Assembly: GCA_029204225.1 (NCBI GenBank)
Contig: CM055097.1
Coordinates: forward strand, 71,345,952 to 71,409,951
Direction: 5' to 3'
DNA: 64,000 nucleotides
Origin: Diphasiastrum complanatum
Lineage: Eukaryota; Streptophyta; Lycopodiopsida; Lycopodiales; Lycopodiaceae
Position numbers and translations under genes: made by a program
Part shown: positions 33,129 to 45,299 of the stretch, piece after piece
How the letters are laid out: the number at the start of each line of letters is the position of its first letter
Numbering within the stretch: the first letter of the stretch is position 1
The notes under the pieces: generated by a model
The model's database searches: none
What the model saw: the letters and a program-made list of their open reading frames with translations, nothing else
What the model was told of the DNA's origin: nothing

Positions 33129-34546
33129 TACATCCTCATTCACAACAAAGAGTAAGCTCATGCATTCAAGTTGGCTATTCTAAGAACACCTCTTCATGCT
33201 TTGGGTGATATTGCACAATCTATATTTTGTCCCTCTTCTATGTCCTTGTCAAGTAATATGATAAATTTTGTGCCGATATTGAATATAAGCATCACGCTAG
33301 GTGACATGTAATAAAGGCTCGTAAGTATTAATAGGTACCATGATTAATATAGCATGACTAATTCAAAGGTGCACCTCATATGCATTGTCATGAACTCACT
33401 CAAGACCATTTGCACAACAATGATTGGCCATGCAATATGTAGAATCTATATTCCACTCCCAGGATGTCTTCTAGAAATGGAGCCTTTGACTTTCCATGGC
33501 CACTATCACCTTGTGGGCCATACACAAGATCATACAAGCGTCAAATGTATTCTTATTTTCTAAAATTGAATCCCATGTTGAAAATCATTTGACTCTTCAA
33601 AAATATCCTATTTTGAAAAAATGGAAGAGAAGTCAATGAGTTTCCTTTTTCTACAATTTTGAGTAAAAAGGCCCAAGTCCATTGAGATTGGTTTCACACA
33701 CCTGGGGATAAGTGCATATCAAAAAATGAAATTATTTTTCCAACTTGATAGGAGCATAAGGCTTTTAGACAAAGCAACTTGTTCAAGGGACGTGCAAGTT
33801 GCTTGAATTTAGATTTGAATAATGTGATACTTAATTCCATTGGATATGGGGCTTTTGGTCTCAACACTAACCTAGATTTATTGAGCATACTTAAGGATCT
33901 CGCCAAAAAAAGTGGACTTACCACATGTTTTCATATATTCTTGCCACAAAAGATTCCATCTAGGAGTAAGTCCCACCATGTGTGAAAGGAGAGGAGGCCA
34001 CTTGAAATGACATTAACCAATGAGAGAAACTATTATGGGCCCTCACCACCAGCTACTAGACTTTTATGTGAAACCACCCCAATATATTGATATGTATTTT
34101 ATTGTGAATTTAAACTTGGAATAAAAGAGTAGACTATTTATTAATGCATATAACGGGCATAAGTGAGGAAATCATGACAAATGTTTTGACTTTCTTTCCA
34201 ATCATTATGAATTTATGAGACTAATTTTGATTAAGTAATCATATCATGATATTTTCCACCTTCATTGAGTTTATTGAGTGTGTACATGTTGACCATAATA
34301 AAAGGCTTTCATCTCTCCCTTGGTACTTTTAATCAGATTTGTACAAAAAGAACCATCACTTTACATGATTTAACAAAAAAAACATCTTTTGCATGTTCAA
34401 GCGGGAGACTTTGGATATCTTAAAAGGAGCATGTGAGCATAACAATGCTTGCGAAAAATTATTTTTTTGACCTATAGGTTTGTTTCAAAGTTGGGCTAAA
34501 AAACCTTTTGGTCCTACTTTTAACACTTAAATAACAATGTTTCAGC

Positions 34547-34548
<2 letters not shown>
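33129..34548. other. No gene recognised
   Basis: AT-rich DNA. Short frames on both strands (33354-33563, 33694-33985) have no recognisable motifs. Confidence 0.35.

Positions 34549-34632
<84 letters not shown>
34549..34632. repeat. (GA)42 microsatellite
   Basis: An uninterrupted GA run of 84 bases. The apparent serine/leucine-rich frame across it on the minus strand is a product of the repeat. Confidence 0.97.
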
Positions 34633-34633
<1 letters not shown>

Positions 34634-34790
34634 GCTGAAGTAGTTGTTGAAGGGCCTGTGGGCCGTGGAAGGCTGTAGGCTGAAGGCTGCATTGAGGTGG
34701 GAGAGGGAGGCTGAAGGCTGAAGTAGTCGTTGAAGGGTCCTTGGGCCACTGAAGGCTGTATGTAGGCTGGAGGCTATAGGCCCCTACTTA
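34633..34790. repeat. About 86-bp imperfect tandem duplication
   Basis: The phrase gctgaagtagttgttgaagg and its near copy gctgaagtagtcgttgaagg start about 86 bases apart, each followed by a 'gggcc...gaaggctgta' stretch. It is a local duplication next to the GA run. Confidence 0.65.
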
Positions 34791-37764
34791 GTTGTAGCTT
34801 GTAGGCCTAATGCCCTTTTTCAGCAAATTAAAAACTTTAAGTTTTTTTTACAATAGGTTAAAAACGTATTAGCCCTTTAGATTAGTAAGCTTTAAGAACC
34901 TACAACTATAAATTTAGTAGGTGAATAAAAAATGAGCTCGTAAGGCTTTATAGGTTTTTCGTGAGCATTGGGGCATAAGCACAAGATTTTATTCTTGGCC
35001 TTACAAAGAAATTGCTTTAAGTGCAAAAATATTAGACATATATTTTAGGAATTTGCAAAGAACAAGGGTTCCTATACAAGATAACACCAACAATAAGAAG
35101 AAGAAACATCAAAATATCAATTTTAGAGGGAGAGAGAAATAGAAGGGAGGAGACCCCCTCATCATTGGGAGGGTAGGGAAGTATTGTAAATTTGACGTGA
35201 TCTCACCAATAATGTCTTAAAAGCCTAGAATGGGCAACCATCCCAAGGTCACCAAGCAAGTTTGGACTAAGCCCCAGCCTATGGATGAGCCCATCACAAG
35301 TTGAGATAGCTCTAGAGCTGGAGTCTAGGCTTAGATATCTCTTGAAGCGCATGCCCCCAAAGTGCTGGGCTAATTGTGCCAAGTGTTGAAGTCCCAAAAG
35401 TAATTCTATGTACAAAAAATGTGTAGTTACAACCATTTGTTTTAGGATTAAGGGGGCGTGCAAAATCACAACATCTCTCTCCAATTTTCACTAAAAAAAA
35501 TGAGATCCAAAAGGCATATACATAAGGACTGAGCCTGACTAGGTATGAGTCAAATCTTAACATGTGAGGGTGCCACCTAATCAGTCCTTCACCTCTTGCT
35601 AAAGTCTTGATCTAATTTGTTGGTGCACTATGAGATTGCACCTCTCCAAATTTCTTATTTTCTAGGAGAAAGATCCTAACTTAATGAAACTTGGTAAAAG
35701 GACTTATGTACACATAAGATTAGGTCCTAATCTAAGACATGTCCTTCACACGTGGGAACAACCTCCACACACATGGGAACCACCTACGTATGTATTTACA
35801 AGATTTAACAAGCTAATATTTTGCATTTTGCACAATTCCTATGGACTTACTTGGTATGATAGGGCACCATCGGAAATTTAGCAATGGGGCTACAATTCAC
35901 AAAAAAGACAAATTGACAAATTTTCATCCTTCTCAATAATAGAAACAAAAGAAGGGGCTAAGGAAGAAAAGATCCGTCCTAGAATCATTTGTATTACAAA
36001 TAAGAAGATTACAATAATTAGAATCAATAATTTTTAATGCATGTAATTATCCATAATTTAAACCATTCACAATGAAATTAGGTTCAGATCATAGGAGAAC
36101 AATGCACACAACCATTGTTGTTACAATCTCTACTCTCCTCATAAGATGACCATGAAGACAATGAATACAAAATTGGTTATAGGGGCTAATTGCACCCTTT
36201 GAAGTTTTTAAGACCATTTAGGCTTGTCAATCCTTCTTACTATGAGTACTTACGATTCACTAAATAATACCTATATACATGTGTTATATATTAATAGAAG
36301 CTTTTATTAGAAATTTTAACTTGATATTAGTTATTTCAATACTCCTCTTAATGACTAGTTTACATTTGAGTAGAAATAAATCACCCTACTCCCTTTTTAT
36401 AACACCCAACAAAAATAAAATTTGCCAAAATATCTTCATCCTTTGATTCTTGTCTTTGGATGAATTTTTCTACACATGCAGCATCATTAGAAATGAATTG
36501 AAATATGGCTTTCTATTGACTAGGTTTGCTCCAAGTATGAAGTTAAGATCTTCACAACTTTGCATGTGACCATCCATTGCTTTAATGCCATGAAAAATGC
36601 CTCAAGAATACTTGGATCACCAACTATTCATCTTCGTTACTTCACATTGATCTCCCTTCACATTCACACATTTAGGCATGAATAAGATAAGTTGTAATTG
36701 TTGTTGCATTGGTTGTTGTAGATACAATTCCTCTACCATTAAGAGAAAAAAAAAGGTTATGCTTATTCACTCTAGAAACAGGTTCATTTATTGAATGAGA
36801 AAGTTGAGTTCACTCATCCTGTTTTGAGCATCCTCCAGTTTGTAAATCATCTTAATAATGAGCAAAAATATTTACATAAGATTCATAGTCATCACCATAA
36901 TGGTCATACTTTGGAAGAAGTGAAATGGAATTATCTTCGAGGCACGTGAGCCACTTGATTTCTAATTGTGGTATTTAAGGACAATGACATATTGATATCA
37001 TGCATTTAATTGATCTTGTAAATTGTCATAAGCGTCACTAATCGGTTGTGTTTACAAGATGAATTATGGCTGTGATCAGCCATGGAAGCAATTGCCCTTT
37101 AATTTGTTTTGATTTTGCAATAGTCTTGGTGAAGTCGATGTTTAAATCCCCATCATTTGTATATGAAAAGTATTTAGGGTTAATCCTTAATAGATTTGGA
37201 TTGGGCAGGTTAAAAAAAACTGGTGCCATGAAAAATGCCTATCAACATTTGTCGGGGGGATGGCTCAGGCATTTACCTAAGCATTATGTCCACACACTGA
37301 TCGACATTTTATTTGACCATTCAAAGTCAGCACAAATGCCGACTAATGACTATCTACATTTTCTAACAAAGGGAAATGTCGATTGGATTTTTACTTAGTC
37401 ATGGAAGGCCAATTTATAAGGATGGGAAATGCCGATCGGCATTTTCCTTAATCACAAAAAAACATGTTTTTGGCTTGTTGCAAGATTGTGTGTAAATATG
37501 CAGAGAATGTCGACGTGTGCCTGATTGTTTGTATTAATGCCAAGATCTCAATCTATAAACTGATTTCTAACAAAATTAAGGATTTCTAAGAAAAATATTT
37601 ATATATATACGATATAGAATTTTTTTGAATTCTAGGATTTAATAAATTATTAAACCTTGTACAAATATTTCTAGCCAAAGCTTTGCTCAAAATGTCTACC
37701 ACAAAAATCACAAATCTACTCATTCTCTAACCCGAACTGCATCTTCAAATGCTAAGGTAGAGTT
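34791..37764. other. Gene-poor AT-rich DNA with a perfect palindrome
   Basis: No supported gene in almost 3 kb. A 110-codon frame at 37066-37398 and several shorter ones lack motifs. A perfect 18-bp palindrome, aaatgccgatcggcattt, lies at 37427-37444. Related phrases (aaatgccgac, aaatgtcgat) occur over the preceding 200 bases, suggesting a small decayed repeat. Confidence 0.4.
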
Positions 37765-38232
37765 CTACTTTGCAAATCTTTGAACTATCAGTGGATAGTT
37801 AGCTTGGTTGTACTGAAGCATGTCCAAATTAAATGCATCATAATGCATATTCTCTAGTTGAACCACAAGTTGTCTGAGTAAAACAAAAAGAGCAGTTGGT
37901 CTATGACAACAGACCTCAACAAACATTTGGTATTCTTGAACTTCAAACAAATCATAACCAGAGCTAGATGATATGTAATCATCACAATGTTTTAGCACTT
38001 CATGCACATTATTTGACATGAAATCCCAGTTGCAAATGTTGCTCCAAAAAGCATCATTACAAGACGATTGTATCTCATTTGCAAACCAAGTAATGGTCAT
38101 AAAAATGCCAAAGGATTCATAAAGTGCAATCGAATCAACAACTAGAAATATGTCCAAACTATCTTCAGAATAGGCCTCCCAATGATATTGAAGGTGTACA
38201 TTCGAATCAATGTTAATTCGAATCAGCAACAT
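37765..38232 (-). CDS. Hypothetical 155-codon frame
   Basis: This is the longest unexplained intact frame in the 33-39 kb stretch. It is rich in Ser, Asp, Tyr and Cys, with helical-looking segments (LFVLLRQLVVQLENMHYDAF). It has no signal peptide, clear membrane segment or recognised domain. It lies just downstream, in the same strand direction, of the gypsy RT scrap at 38.3-38.6 kb but in another frame, so it may be eroded element DNA or chance. No promoter or conserved start context supports it. Confidence 0.2.
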   Translation of the reverse strand: MLLIRINIDSNVHLQYHWEAYSEDSLDIFLVVDSIALYESFGIFMTITWFANEIQSSCNDAFWSNICNWDFMSNNVHEVLKHCDDYISSSSGYDLFEVQEYQMFVEVCCHRPTALFVLLRQLVVQLENMHYDAFNLDMLQYNQANYPLIVQRFAK

Positions 38233-38281
38233 GGCACAACTTCAAAACACCTCCAGATATACATTTGATTCGATTGACCAG

Positions 38282-38625
38282 TCAGCTTTTCAAATATACT
38301 ATTGAGTCACCTACACAAAGATCCAATACACTCCTCATGAATGTGGTGATTAGTCCAAAATCTGGTGAAGCAAATGTCAAGAGAAAATAGGTGACATGCA
38401 TTATCACCTTGGGGACTGCTCCATCCACCAAGGATATGGTATGCTGGACTACCATTGGTGGGATACCCTTCAGATCACTATAATTCCAAGAGAAACAATC
38501 TTTATATTCTACCAATAATGAGCGTAATCTTTTGAATTGAGTGGGCGTTAACTGTTCTCCATTATGGTACATGACAAGTAGACTATTTTCACACGTGGGA
38601 ACAGGCTCCACACATGTGTGTTTAT
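38282..38625 (-). pseudogene. Ty3/gypsy RT N-terminal fragment
   Basis: The minus-strand frame has LTPTQFKRLRSLLVEYKDCF, FSWNYSDLKGIPPMVVQHTI and VDGAVPKV, matching the region just before RT in plant gypsy elements (compare FAWTYKDLKGI at 50.4 kb). The RT core that should follow is replaced by unrelated sequence, so this is a short scrap. The Asp of the usual 'M-x-Y-x-D-L-x-G-I' motif is intact. Confidence 0.6.
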
Positions 38626-38689
38626 CTATATACAAGAATGCAAAAAGTAGATGACATGCAATGGCAACAATGCTCCTCACAAAGTTCAA

Positions 38690-39580
38690 ACATGACAGTA
38701 CTCAATCTCATCGGGTTGTATGGTAGAGTTGTTAATTGTGGCCGACTAGCGCAAGCTCGATTCCCAACTGCTGCAAAGTGACATCTTAGGGGCTTGCCTC
38801 TTACATAGGATTGCCCAACTAGCGTTGCTATGTAGTATATATGTTGTATATTACTAACCACTAGAAGCTTAACATGTTGCAAAAAACAAAATAAAACAAG
38901 ACATTGCATGGTAATTATAAAAGTTAAAGAGAAAGTGATTATAGGGTATTTGGGATCAAGGGAAACTTGACATGGTGGTTTGGGATGCGCCCTCATCCAA
39001 GGGTGTTGTAAAGTTGATATGCATGATGCTCTCTCAAAGCCTTTGCCACTCTTGATTGAAGATGGGAGCAATTGAGAATAAGCTCTTCAGTGCTACAATC
39101 AATGTCCATACATTCATAGAGAATTGGTAATGGAAATACATCTCCACTAAATAGATTTATGGGAATTGGTTATCAAAGAAAACGTACATTTTGACTTTGA
39201 CTTAAGACTTGTGAGATTCTATCTCTCTCTCTCTCACATATCTATATTATTTAGTGTTCAAGTGTGAAAGATGGAGAGAGAATAGCCTTGTGAACATCCC
39301 AAAGGTAGGTTTCTTGTAAAAGGAAGTGACTTGGGAGTGATGAGACTTATGGTTGACCCCTTCCTATATTCAATCCCTATTCCCTACCTAAATTGGGCAT
39401 CAGGTGGGGTAGCTAGTGTGACGATGATCGTGTGCAATTGAAGAGTCTTCATCATCATCATCATCAAGCAGTAGATCAGAAAAGCACCCAAAAGAACTAG
39501 GTGAGAGAGAGAGAGAGAGAGATATAGATCACTGATCAGCTGATCTCTGATCAGCTGCCTTGCCTTTGCCTTCTGTTTGC
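38690..39580. other. Upstream region of the transporter gene, no other gene
   Basis: No coding motif. Short GA-type repeats occur near 39502-39521. The region includes the presumed promoter of the hexose transporter. Confidence 0.4.
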
Positions 39581-39583
39581 GTT

Positions 39584-39588
39584 TGGCT

Positions 39589-39633
<45 letters not shown>

Positions 39634-39660
39634 AATAGAGAGAGTGAGAGAGAGAGAGAG
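39584..39660 (+). promoter_or_regulatory. GT/GA microsatellite in transporter 5' leader
   Basis: A (GT)n run followed by broken (GA)n runs ends ten bases before the transporter ATG. Polypurine GA repeats close to a start codon are common in plant 5' UTRs and are binding sites for BPC/GAGA-type factors. A regulatory role here is inferred, not shown. Confidence 0.6.
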
Positions 39661-39669
39661 GGAATCGGC

Positions 39670-42203
39670 ATGGCAGGAGGAGCGATAATCGGGCCTAGCG
39701 GCGAGAGGGCGCAGCTCTACGAGGCGCGCATAACCCTCTTCTTAGCAATTACGTGTGTGGTGGCTGCGAGCGGTGGTTTGATCTTTGGCTACGATATCGG
39801 TATCTCTGGTGCGTCTATTCTCCTTCCCTTTTGCTCTCTACACAGTACAGTCCACTTCACTGCACTGTAAACTAGCTCATCATGATTACTGAGAATCTCG
39901 GCTGCAAGATACTTCATGGCAATCAATCAGAAACTGCAAGGATCTCGTCAGCTAGCCTGGTTGCTCGTAGTAATCTGTCCATCTCTCTCTCTCTCGGTTT
40001 TTCCTTCCTTGGCTGAGGATGGTTGTGTTTGTGTATATATGTGATGGTTGTCTCAGTTTTTCCGTCATTATATACATGTGATGGTTGTCTCGGTCTTTCC
40101 CTCTTTGGCTAAGGGTGGTTTTGTTTATATACATACGTGACGGTTGTTCCGGTCTTTCCCTCTTTGATTGAGGGTAAAGAGGATGGTGTGTTTGTGTATA
40201 CATATGTGTGTGTGTGACGAGTTGTCTTGGTGTTTCCTCCTTGGTTAAGGATGTGTGCGTTTGTGTACATGTGTGATGGTTGTGTTTCTTTATCTGTGTG
40301 ATGGTTGCAGGTGGTGTGACAGCCATGGATGATTTCCTTCAAAAGTTCTTCCCGGTCGTGTTGCGACACAAAAATGACAAATCAAGAGATCAAGATTACT
40401 GCAAATACAACAACGAAGGACTTACTTCCTTCACTTCCTCGCTTTACATAGCAGCCTTGCTTGCGAGCTTCGTAGCTTCAGTCGTCACAAGGCGTTACGG
40501 GCGTAGGCCGTCCATTCTTCTCGGAGGCGTGAGTTTCCTCATCGGAGCTGCTCTCAACGCAGCTGCTGTCAACTTGGCTATGCTCATCCTCGGGCGCATC
40601 ATGCTCGGTGTTGGAGTTGGATTCGCAAATCAGGTAGCCCTTTACTTCAATGTGGACGATCCCTCTTTGGCTGCCTGATCGTCAGCTGCTCTAATTTCGA
40701 ACATTCCTAAAAGCTCCAGAATATTATGATTACCTTTTGCAAGCACAGATTAATTTCATACTTCTGAAATGGGTCTTCGTGATCTGCAGGCTGTTCCTCT
40801 CTATTTGTCTGAAATGTCTCCCCCGAAGATGCGCGGTGGACTCAACATCATGTTCCAGTTAGCCATAACGATCGGAATTCTCGTGGCTAACTTGATCAAC
40901 TATGGCACTGCGAAGATTTCTGGCTGGGGATGGAGACTCTCACTGGGCTTGGCAGCTGTGCCTGCAGGACTGCTGTTCGTGGGAGGCCTGTTTCTATCAG
41001 AGACTCCCAACAGCCTGGTTGAACGCGGGCGCTTGGATCAAGGCAGAGCTTTGCTGGAGAAGGTGAGAGGCACCAAGAATGTGGAGGCAGAATTCGAAGA
41101 TCTTGTACAGGCTAGCCAGAATGCAAATGCAGTTAAGCATCCGTTCAGAAACATTTTGAAGAGGAGAAATCGGCCTCAGCTGGTGATGGCCATCTTCATT
41201 CCCTTCTTCCAGCAGCTTACTGGCATCAATGCTATCATGTTCTACGCCCCAGTGCTATTCCGCAGCATTGGCTTTGGAAGTGATGCATCTCTGTACTCAG
41301 CTGTGATTACAGGAGCAGTTAATGTGCTCTCAACACTCGTATCTATAGCTAGTGTCGACAAGTGGGGACGCCGAGCTCTCTTCCTGGAGGGTGGAGTTCA
41401 AATGTTCATTGCACAAGTATGATCTTCAGCTACTAGCTTCACAGTTAATGTCATCCACCGTCTGATGTTTTAACCGAAAAGAGCTACTGTCTGCATTGCG
41501 TCTACTCTGTAACAGAATTTGTTTCAGTAAGAGAATTCATAATGTTTAATCTCCATCAAACAGTTGTCTTGATAGTTTAATAACAGTGAGCAGTTTGTTG
41601 TCAACCACTTAGACTTACTTTACTGGCTTTGACCAGCACTAGGTAAGCCTTATTCCCTTGACTTTCATAGAAGTGTTTGATTAGCTTGGATGCAGGAGAC
41701 TTTTGTTCACTCAAAACGCTACATTTTTGCAGGTAGTGATTGCAGTCATTCTTGGAGATAAGTTTGGAGGAGCAAAGCAGCTGTCCAAGGGATTTTCTAT
41801 CTTTGTAGTGGTTGTGATCTGCGTTTATGTGTCTTCCTTTGCATGGTCATGGGGTCCTCTTGGATGGCTTGTCCCTAGTGAGATCTTCCCTCTTGAGACT
41901 CGATCTGCCGGCCAAAGTATCACGGTGTCAGTCAACATGCTGTTCACCTTTGTGATTGCACAAGCATTCTTAGCAATGCTTTGCCATTTCAAGTATGGAA
42001 TTTTCTTGTTTTTTGCAGGGTGGGTTGTAATCATGAGTGTTTTCATTTACTTCTTTCTGCCAGAAACAAAAGGTGTAGCCATCGAACAGATGATAAACGT
42101 TTGGAGGAAGCATTGGTTCTGGAGCCAAATCATTCCTGCTGAAGATGAGAATCCTGGAGAGAAGGAAAATGTTCAATTAGCAGACAACAAGTCGAAGAAC
42201 TAA
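39670..42203 (+). CDS. STP/MST-type monosaccharide transporter, four exons
   Basis: Exons 39670-39808, 40311-40633, 40790-41416 and 41733-42203 join in frame to give 519 residues, standard for plasma-membrane hexose/H+ symporters of the STP family. All three introns have GT-AG ends. Seen motifs: [15 protein letters not shown] in the first membrane region, [46 protein letters not shown] and PETKG. The two cysteines that form the extracellular lid disulphide in STP10 are present (Cys77 in DYCKY, Cys447 in MLCHF), as are the sugar-contacting Gln295, Gln296 and Asn301. The ATG is preceded by a GA-rich leader. The first intron contains a minisatellite. The SMC2 pseudogene lies tail-to-tail downstream. 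The gene looks intact. Substrate (glucose, galactose or other hexose) cannot be settled from sequence. Confidence 0.95.
39990..40300 (+). repeat. Degenerate minisatellite in transporter intron 1
   Basis: About five imperfect units of 37-78 bases, each containing a 'cggtctttccctctttggct'-like phrase and ending near 'gtgatggttgt'. They occupy most of the first intron. Frames read from the opposite strand here (His/Thr-rich) are repeat artefacts. Confidence 0.75.
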
Positions 42204-42954
42204 GCTACTCTTGGCCTGGACTTCACTGTCAATTATCCATCCTTCAGGTTGCAACAGACAACCAAATCGCAGGCAATCTCCTAGGAGAAAGAGCTTTTGA
42301 AGCCTTCTACCTCAATTCCATTGATCTGCATATGCAAGAGCACATGCAGAAGAATCATGGGCGGTGTCCCACTAAGGAAAAAATATTCTTCTGCTATCTT
42401 TTGTTAGACAGCGTAGCTCTCTTTCTACTTTGGTTAGTCCAAATGTATTATCTCAGACCAGCTTAGCTTGCTTGCATTTCAGTGTTTGAAAGAAAGATGT
42501 TGTGAAAAGCCTTTGAAGTTTGGAAACTTTGTCCATTACATCAGGAACAAATGCTGTAACTACATTGCTATGTCTGCTATGTGAATCAAGTTGTCTCTCT
42601 TTAGGATGCTCACATCTGGTGGACCATGTATGATCTCAGGGTAGACAAGGCATCAGAGTTGCTCCTATCATAGATGTCAGCAAATTTCCTGGATTTAAAG
42701 GATTCTTTTAAAAAAACTGAACTGAAATGAAATTTTATTCCATCTATGAAAAGTCCCATAATAAAATCTACCTGTCCAGAAAGCCATTAAAGTCCATAAT
42801 CAGAAAATCACATGCCCAAAATGATTTCTCACTTTTAATAAAGGTTTTCATTAATTCGATAGACCAATTCACGACCGTGTATAACCATGTTGGACCATTT
42901 TGGGGCTAGAAATAGCTTTCAAAATGAAAGCCTTCTGTCTCATTACAATACATT
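42204..42954. other. Transporter 3' region, no further gene
   Basis: Probably the 3' UTR and intergenic DNA between the transporter and the converging SMC2 pseudogene. No coding motif is seen. Confidence 0.4.
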
Positions 42955-45164
42955 TCAAGTCCAAGTTTGCTTGCCGAGGAATCTGGTAACCGCAGAAACT
43001 CTGTCAACAAATTTGGTTCTGAATATGACGTTTGCATTATTGAACATGCCTTCCTTCAGCGATACCACAATAAACTGGTACAAGATGAAAGTTCAAAAAT
43101 TGGCCAAAGTACTATCATGTCTGAAAAAGTAACATTGCCTCTCTGGACCAAATCAGTGAGCAAATTAATACAACTTGAATTGATACCACACCTGAGAATG
43201 CGGAAAATGGGCTTTGATCATGCGACCTATATTGTGTGTGGCTAAGATCGAGTGCAGCATCCACCTGAAATACATATATGGTATGGTCCACATTTATCTT
43301 TGATATACTCACATTCAAAAGCATATACTTTGGCATAGACTACTATGGATAATTGAGAGCCCACCTCATCCAGAATGTAGAGAGGTGCAGGTTTAAACAG
43401 AAGTAATGCAAGGATTAAAGACAATCCAATCAAGGATCTCTGGCCACCACTTACTTCAGAAAGTGACTGCTTCCACACACTACCAAAAGCAACACGCACT
43501 TCAAGCCCATCCAAAAAATCACATCCTTATGGTGGATCAAGCTTGGCCATAGTTCCAGGCAAAGGAGTGGAGAATATAGAACCAAAATCTCTGCACACAA
43601 ACATACACTCAGACTCTGGGTGCTAGACCTCAATATTCTTATCAAGAAACAAGAACTAATCTTTGGCACAATTCCGGCAATACATAGGAGAAGAGCAGAG
43701 AATTAAAGGTAATTATGAGCACAATTCTAACAATACATGGGAAAATAGCAGAGAATCAAATGGCCCAAGTTTCTTACTTATTTACATGCTGCCAAGTAAC
43801 CTTCAGCGCCTCCTTTTTCTTCTCATCAGCTCCTTGATGACTTTTTGAATCTTAGACTTGTCATTCTAGATATAAGCATTTGACCAATTTGTCAGCGAAA
43901 TGTTTGCATGGAAGGTCAAAAACAAAAAGCCCCAGCACATCAACATAAAATTTGGTGTCATCTTCAACATTCATGTTATTCTGGATTGTGTATAGCTTAG
44001 ACATGATCCTTGTACTCATCTTCAGCTTTCTCAAACGTTGTCATAACCTTCTTGTTTATTCTTTTCTCCACACCGCAAATAAGTTTGACACAAAATTACA
44101 ATCTTTTGGAGTCACCATAGCATCGTTAGAGCAACCATGAGGCCCAATGATGAGTACAAGACTAGATCAAGCCTTGTTGGTATCAATCTAAGTTGCACGT
44201 TCCGTTTCGGATCATCGCGTTCCGGAACGCGATCCAGGAATTCCCGTTAGGGTTTCCCGGCTCTCGCAATTTTTTTTTTTTCTTTTTGGAGAGTTGTCAA
44301 TATGGGTATCCTTTGAAAGGATATAATAAAAGCAATTGTTATGCGAATGATGCTTGGTTTCAGATGGTTGCAGGCTACATTCATCAAAAATTTGGACATC
44401 AATAGCTGGTTTCAGATGGCTGGATTTTCAGATTCTTTCAAAAATCTGGACATCAGTAGTTGGTTTCAGCAAGAAGTATAAAATTCCCGCCAGTCTAAGG
44501 AAGGCTCCTTCTAACTCTTTCTATCGTTTTCTAACAGAAACCATTGGCATCAGAATTCCATTTCAAAACTGATTTATGATATCTATTGGAAAAGCAAATA
44601 TTTCAAAAGCAGAACTGATTTCTGATTTCAAAAGCGAATATTTGGAAAGGCTATTAGAAATACTTCACGGAATGTGCATCTTAGAATCGGCTATCAGAAA
44701 TAGCCTGATTGAACTATGATATATCTTGGATTGTAATCATTACATCATGTCCACCATTCAATTAGGGTTTAGTTAGTATTAAACTCAAAAAAAAATTGGC
44801 CATTAGCCTTTTTTTCAACAAAAAAAAAATCGCGATCCGGAACGTTTTTGCAGTGGATTGTGATCTGCTACAACTGTAGTGTCAATCTTGTGAGACATGG
44901 CTTGTGCTTTTCAGATGCTTTGTTTTTGGGATAAATATCATTTCAAATTTTGTATATCAAGCACCACCAATCCACATAGTAATTCTGTTCAGCATGCTTG
45001 CTTTCAAGATCCTTTCTAACCTTCCTTAGGTCTTAATGAGAGAAGTCATAGTATGTACTAGGTTTTCCAAATAGTTGTTTTTCAGTAGCAGTAGATTCAT
45101 GCTTTTTAAGCAACTTTTGAACAATCTTAACACACATATGATGATTTGTCTCCATTCTCTTAAT
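42955..45164 (-). pseudogene. SMC2: SMC2 (condensin) 3'-end pseudogene with introns
   Basis: Six exon remnants match the C-terminal part of plant SMC2, the condensin ATPase. At 44985-45164: IKRMET and EKQLFGKPSTYYDF. At about 43981-44071: RINKKVMTTFEKAEDEY. At 43778-43865: QKVIKEL then, in a shifted frame, KKKEALKVTWQHVN. At 43365-43590: [30 protein letters not shown] with the ABC signature, and the Walker B LYILDE. At 43192-43264: [11 protein letters not shown]. At 42955-43074: [20 protein letters not shown]. Splice sites survive between most of them, so this is a genomic duplicate, not a retrocopy. It is dead: TAA replaces a codon after DPP in the ABC exon, there is a one-base deletion after IKEL and a two-base deletion after HTQ, and a stop follows YDFSH. 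The head domain N-terminus and hinge are absent; gypsy DNA begins upstream. Confidence 0.9.
44194..44852. mobile_element. MITE-like insert within an SMC2 intron
   Basis: The left end tgcacgttccgtttcggatc and the reverse complement of the right end (tgcaaaaacgttccggatcg) form imperfect terminal inverted repeats. Next to the left end is a 16-bp perfect palindrome, cgcgttccggaacgcg (44216-44231). No transposase is encoded. Inside, a roughly 55-base phrase beginning 'tggtttcagatgg' is duplicated (about 44353 and 44407). No clear target-site duplication was seen, so boundaries are approximate. Confidence 0.5.
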
Positions 45165-45299
45165 CTACAAGAATGCAAAGTTATGCTTGGTCGTAGATTA
45201 CCAAGATCTTCTATTATATCATAACTTGCCCTTGACAACAAAGGTTTATTGAGTTTTGATCTTGTGAAAATTGCAATATTTAAAGGTTCTTCAAATGTA

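Noticed and set aside
34459-34749. Ser/Leu-rich minus-strand frame
   Set aside because: It is the translation of the (GA)42 microsatellite.
39384-40369. Minus-strand frames with Ser/Leu and His/Thr repeats at the transporter 5' end
   Set aside because: They come from the GT/GA leader and the intron-1 minisatellite, antisense to a well-supported gene.
42727-43245. Plus-strand small frames near 43 kb
   Set aside because: They are antisense to SMC2 exon remnants identified on the minus strand.
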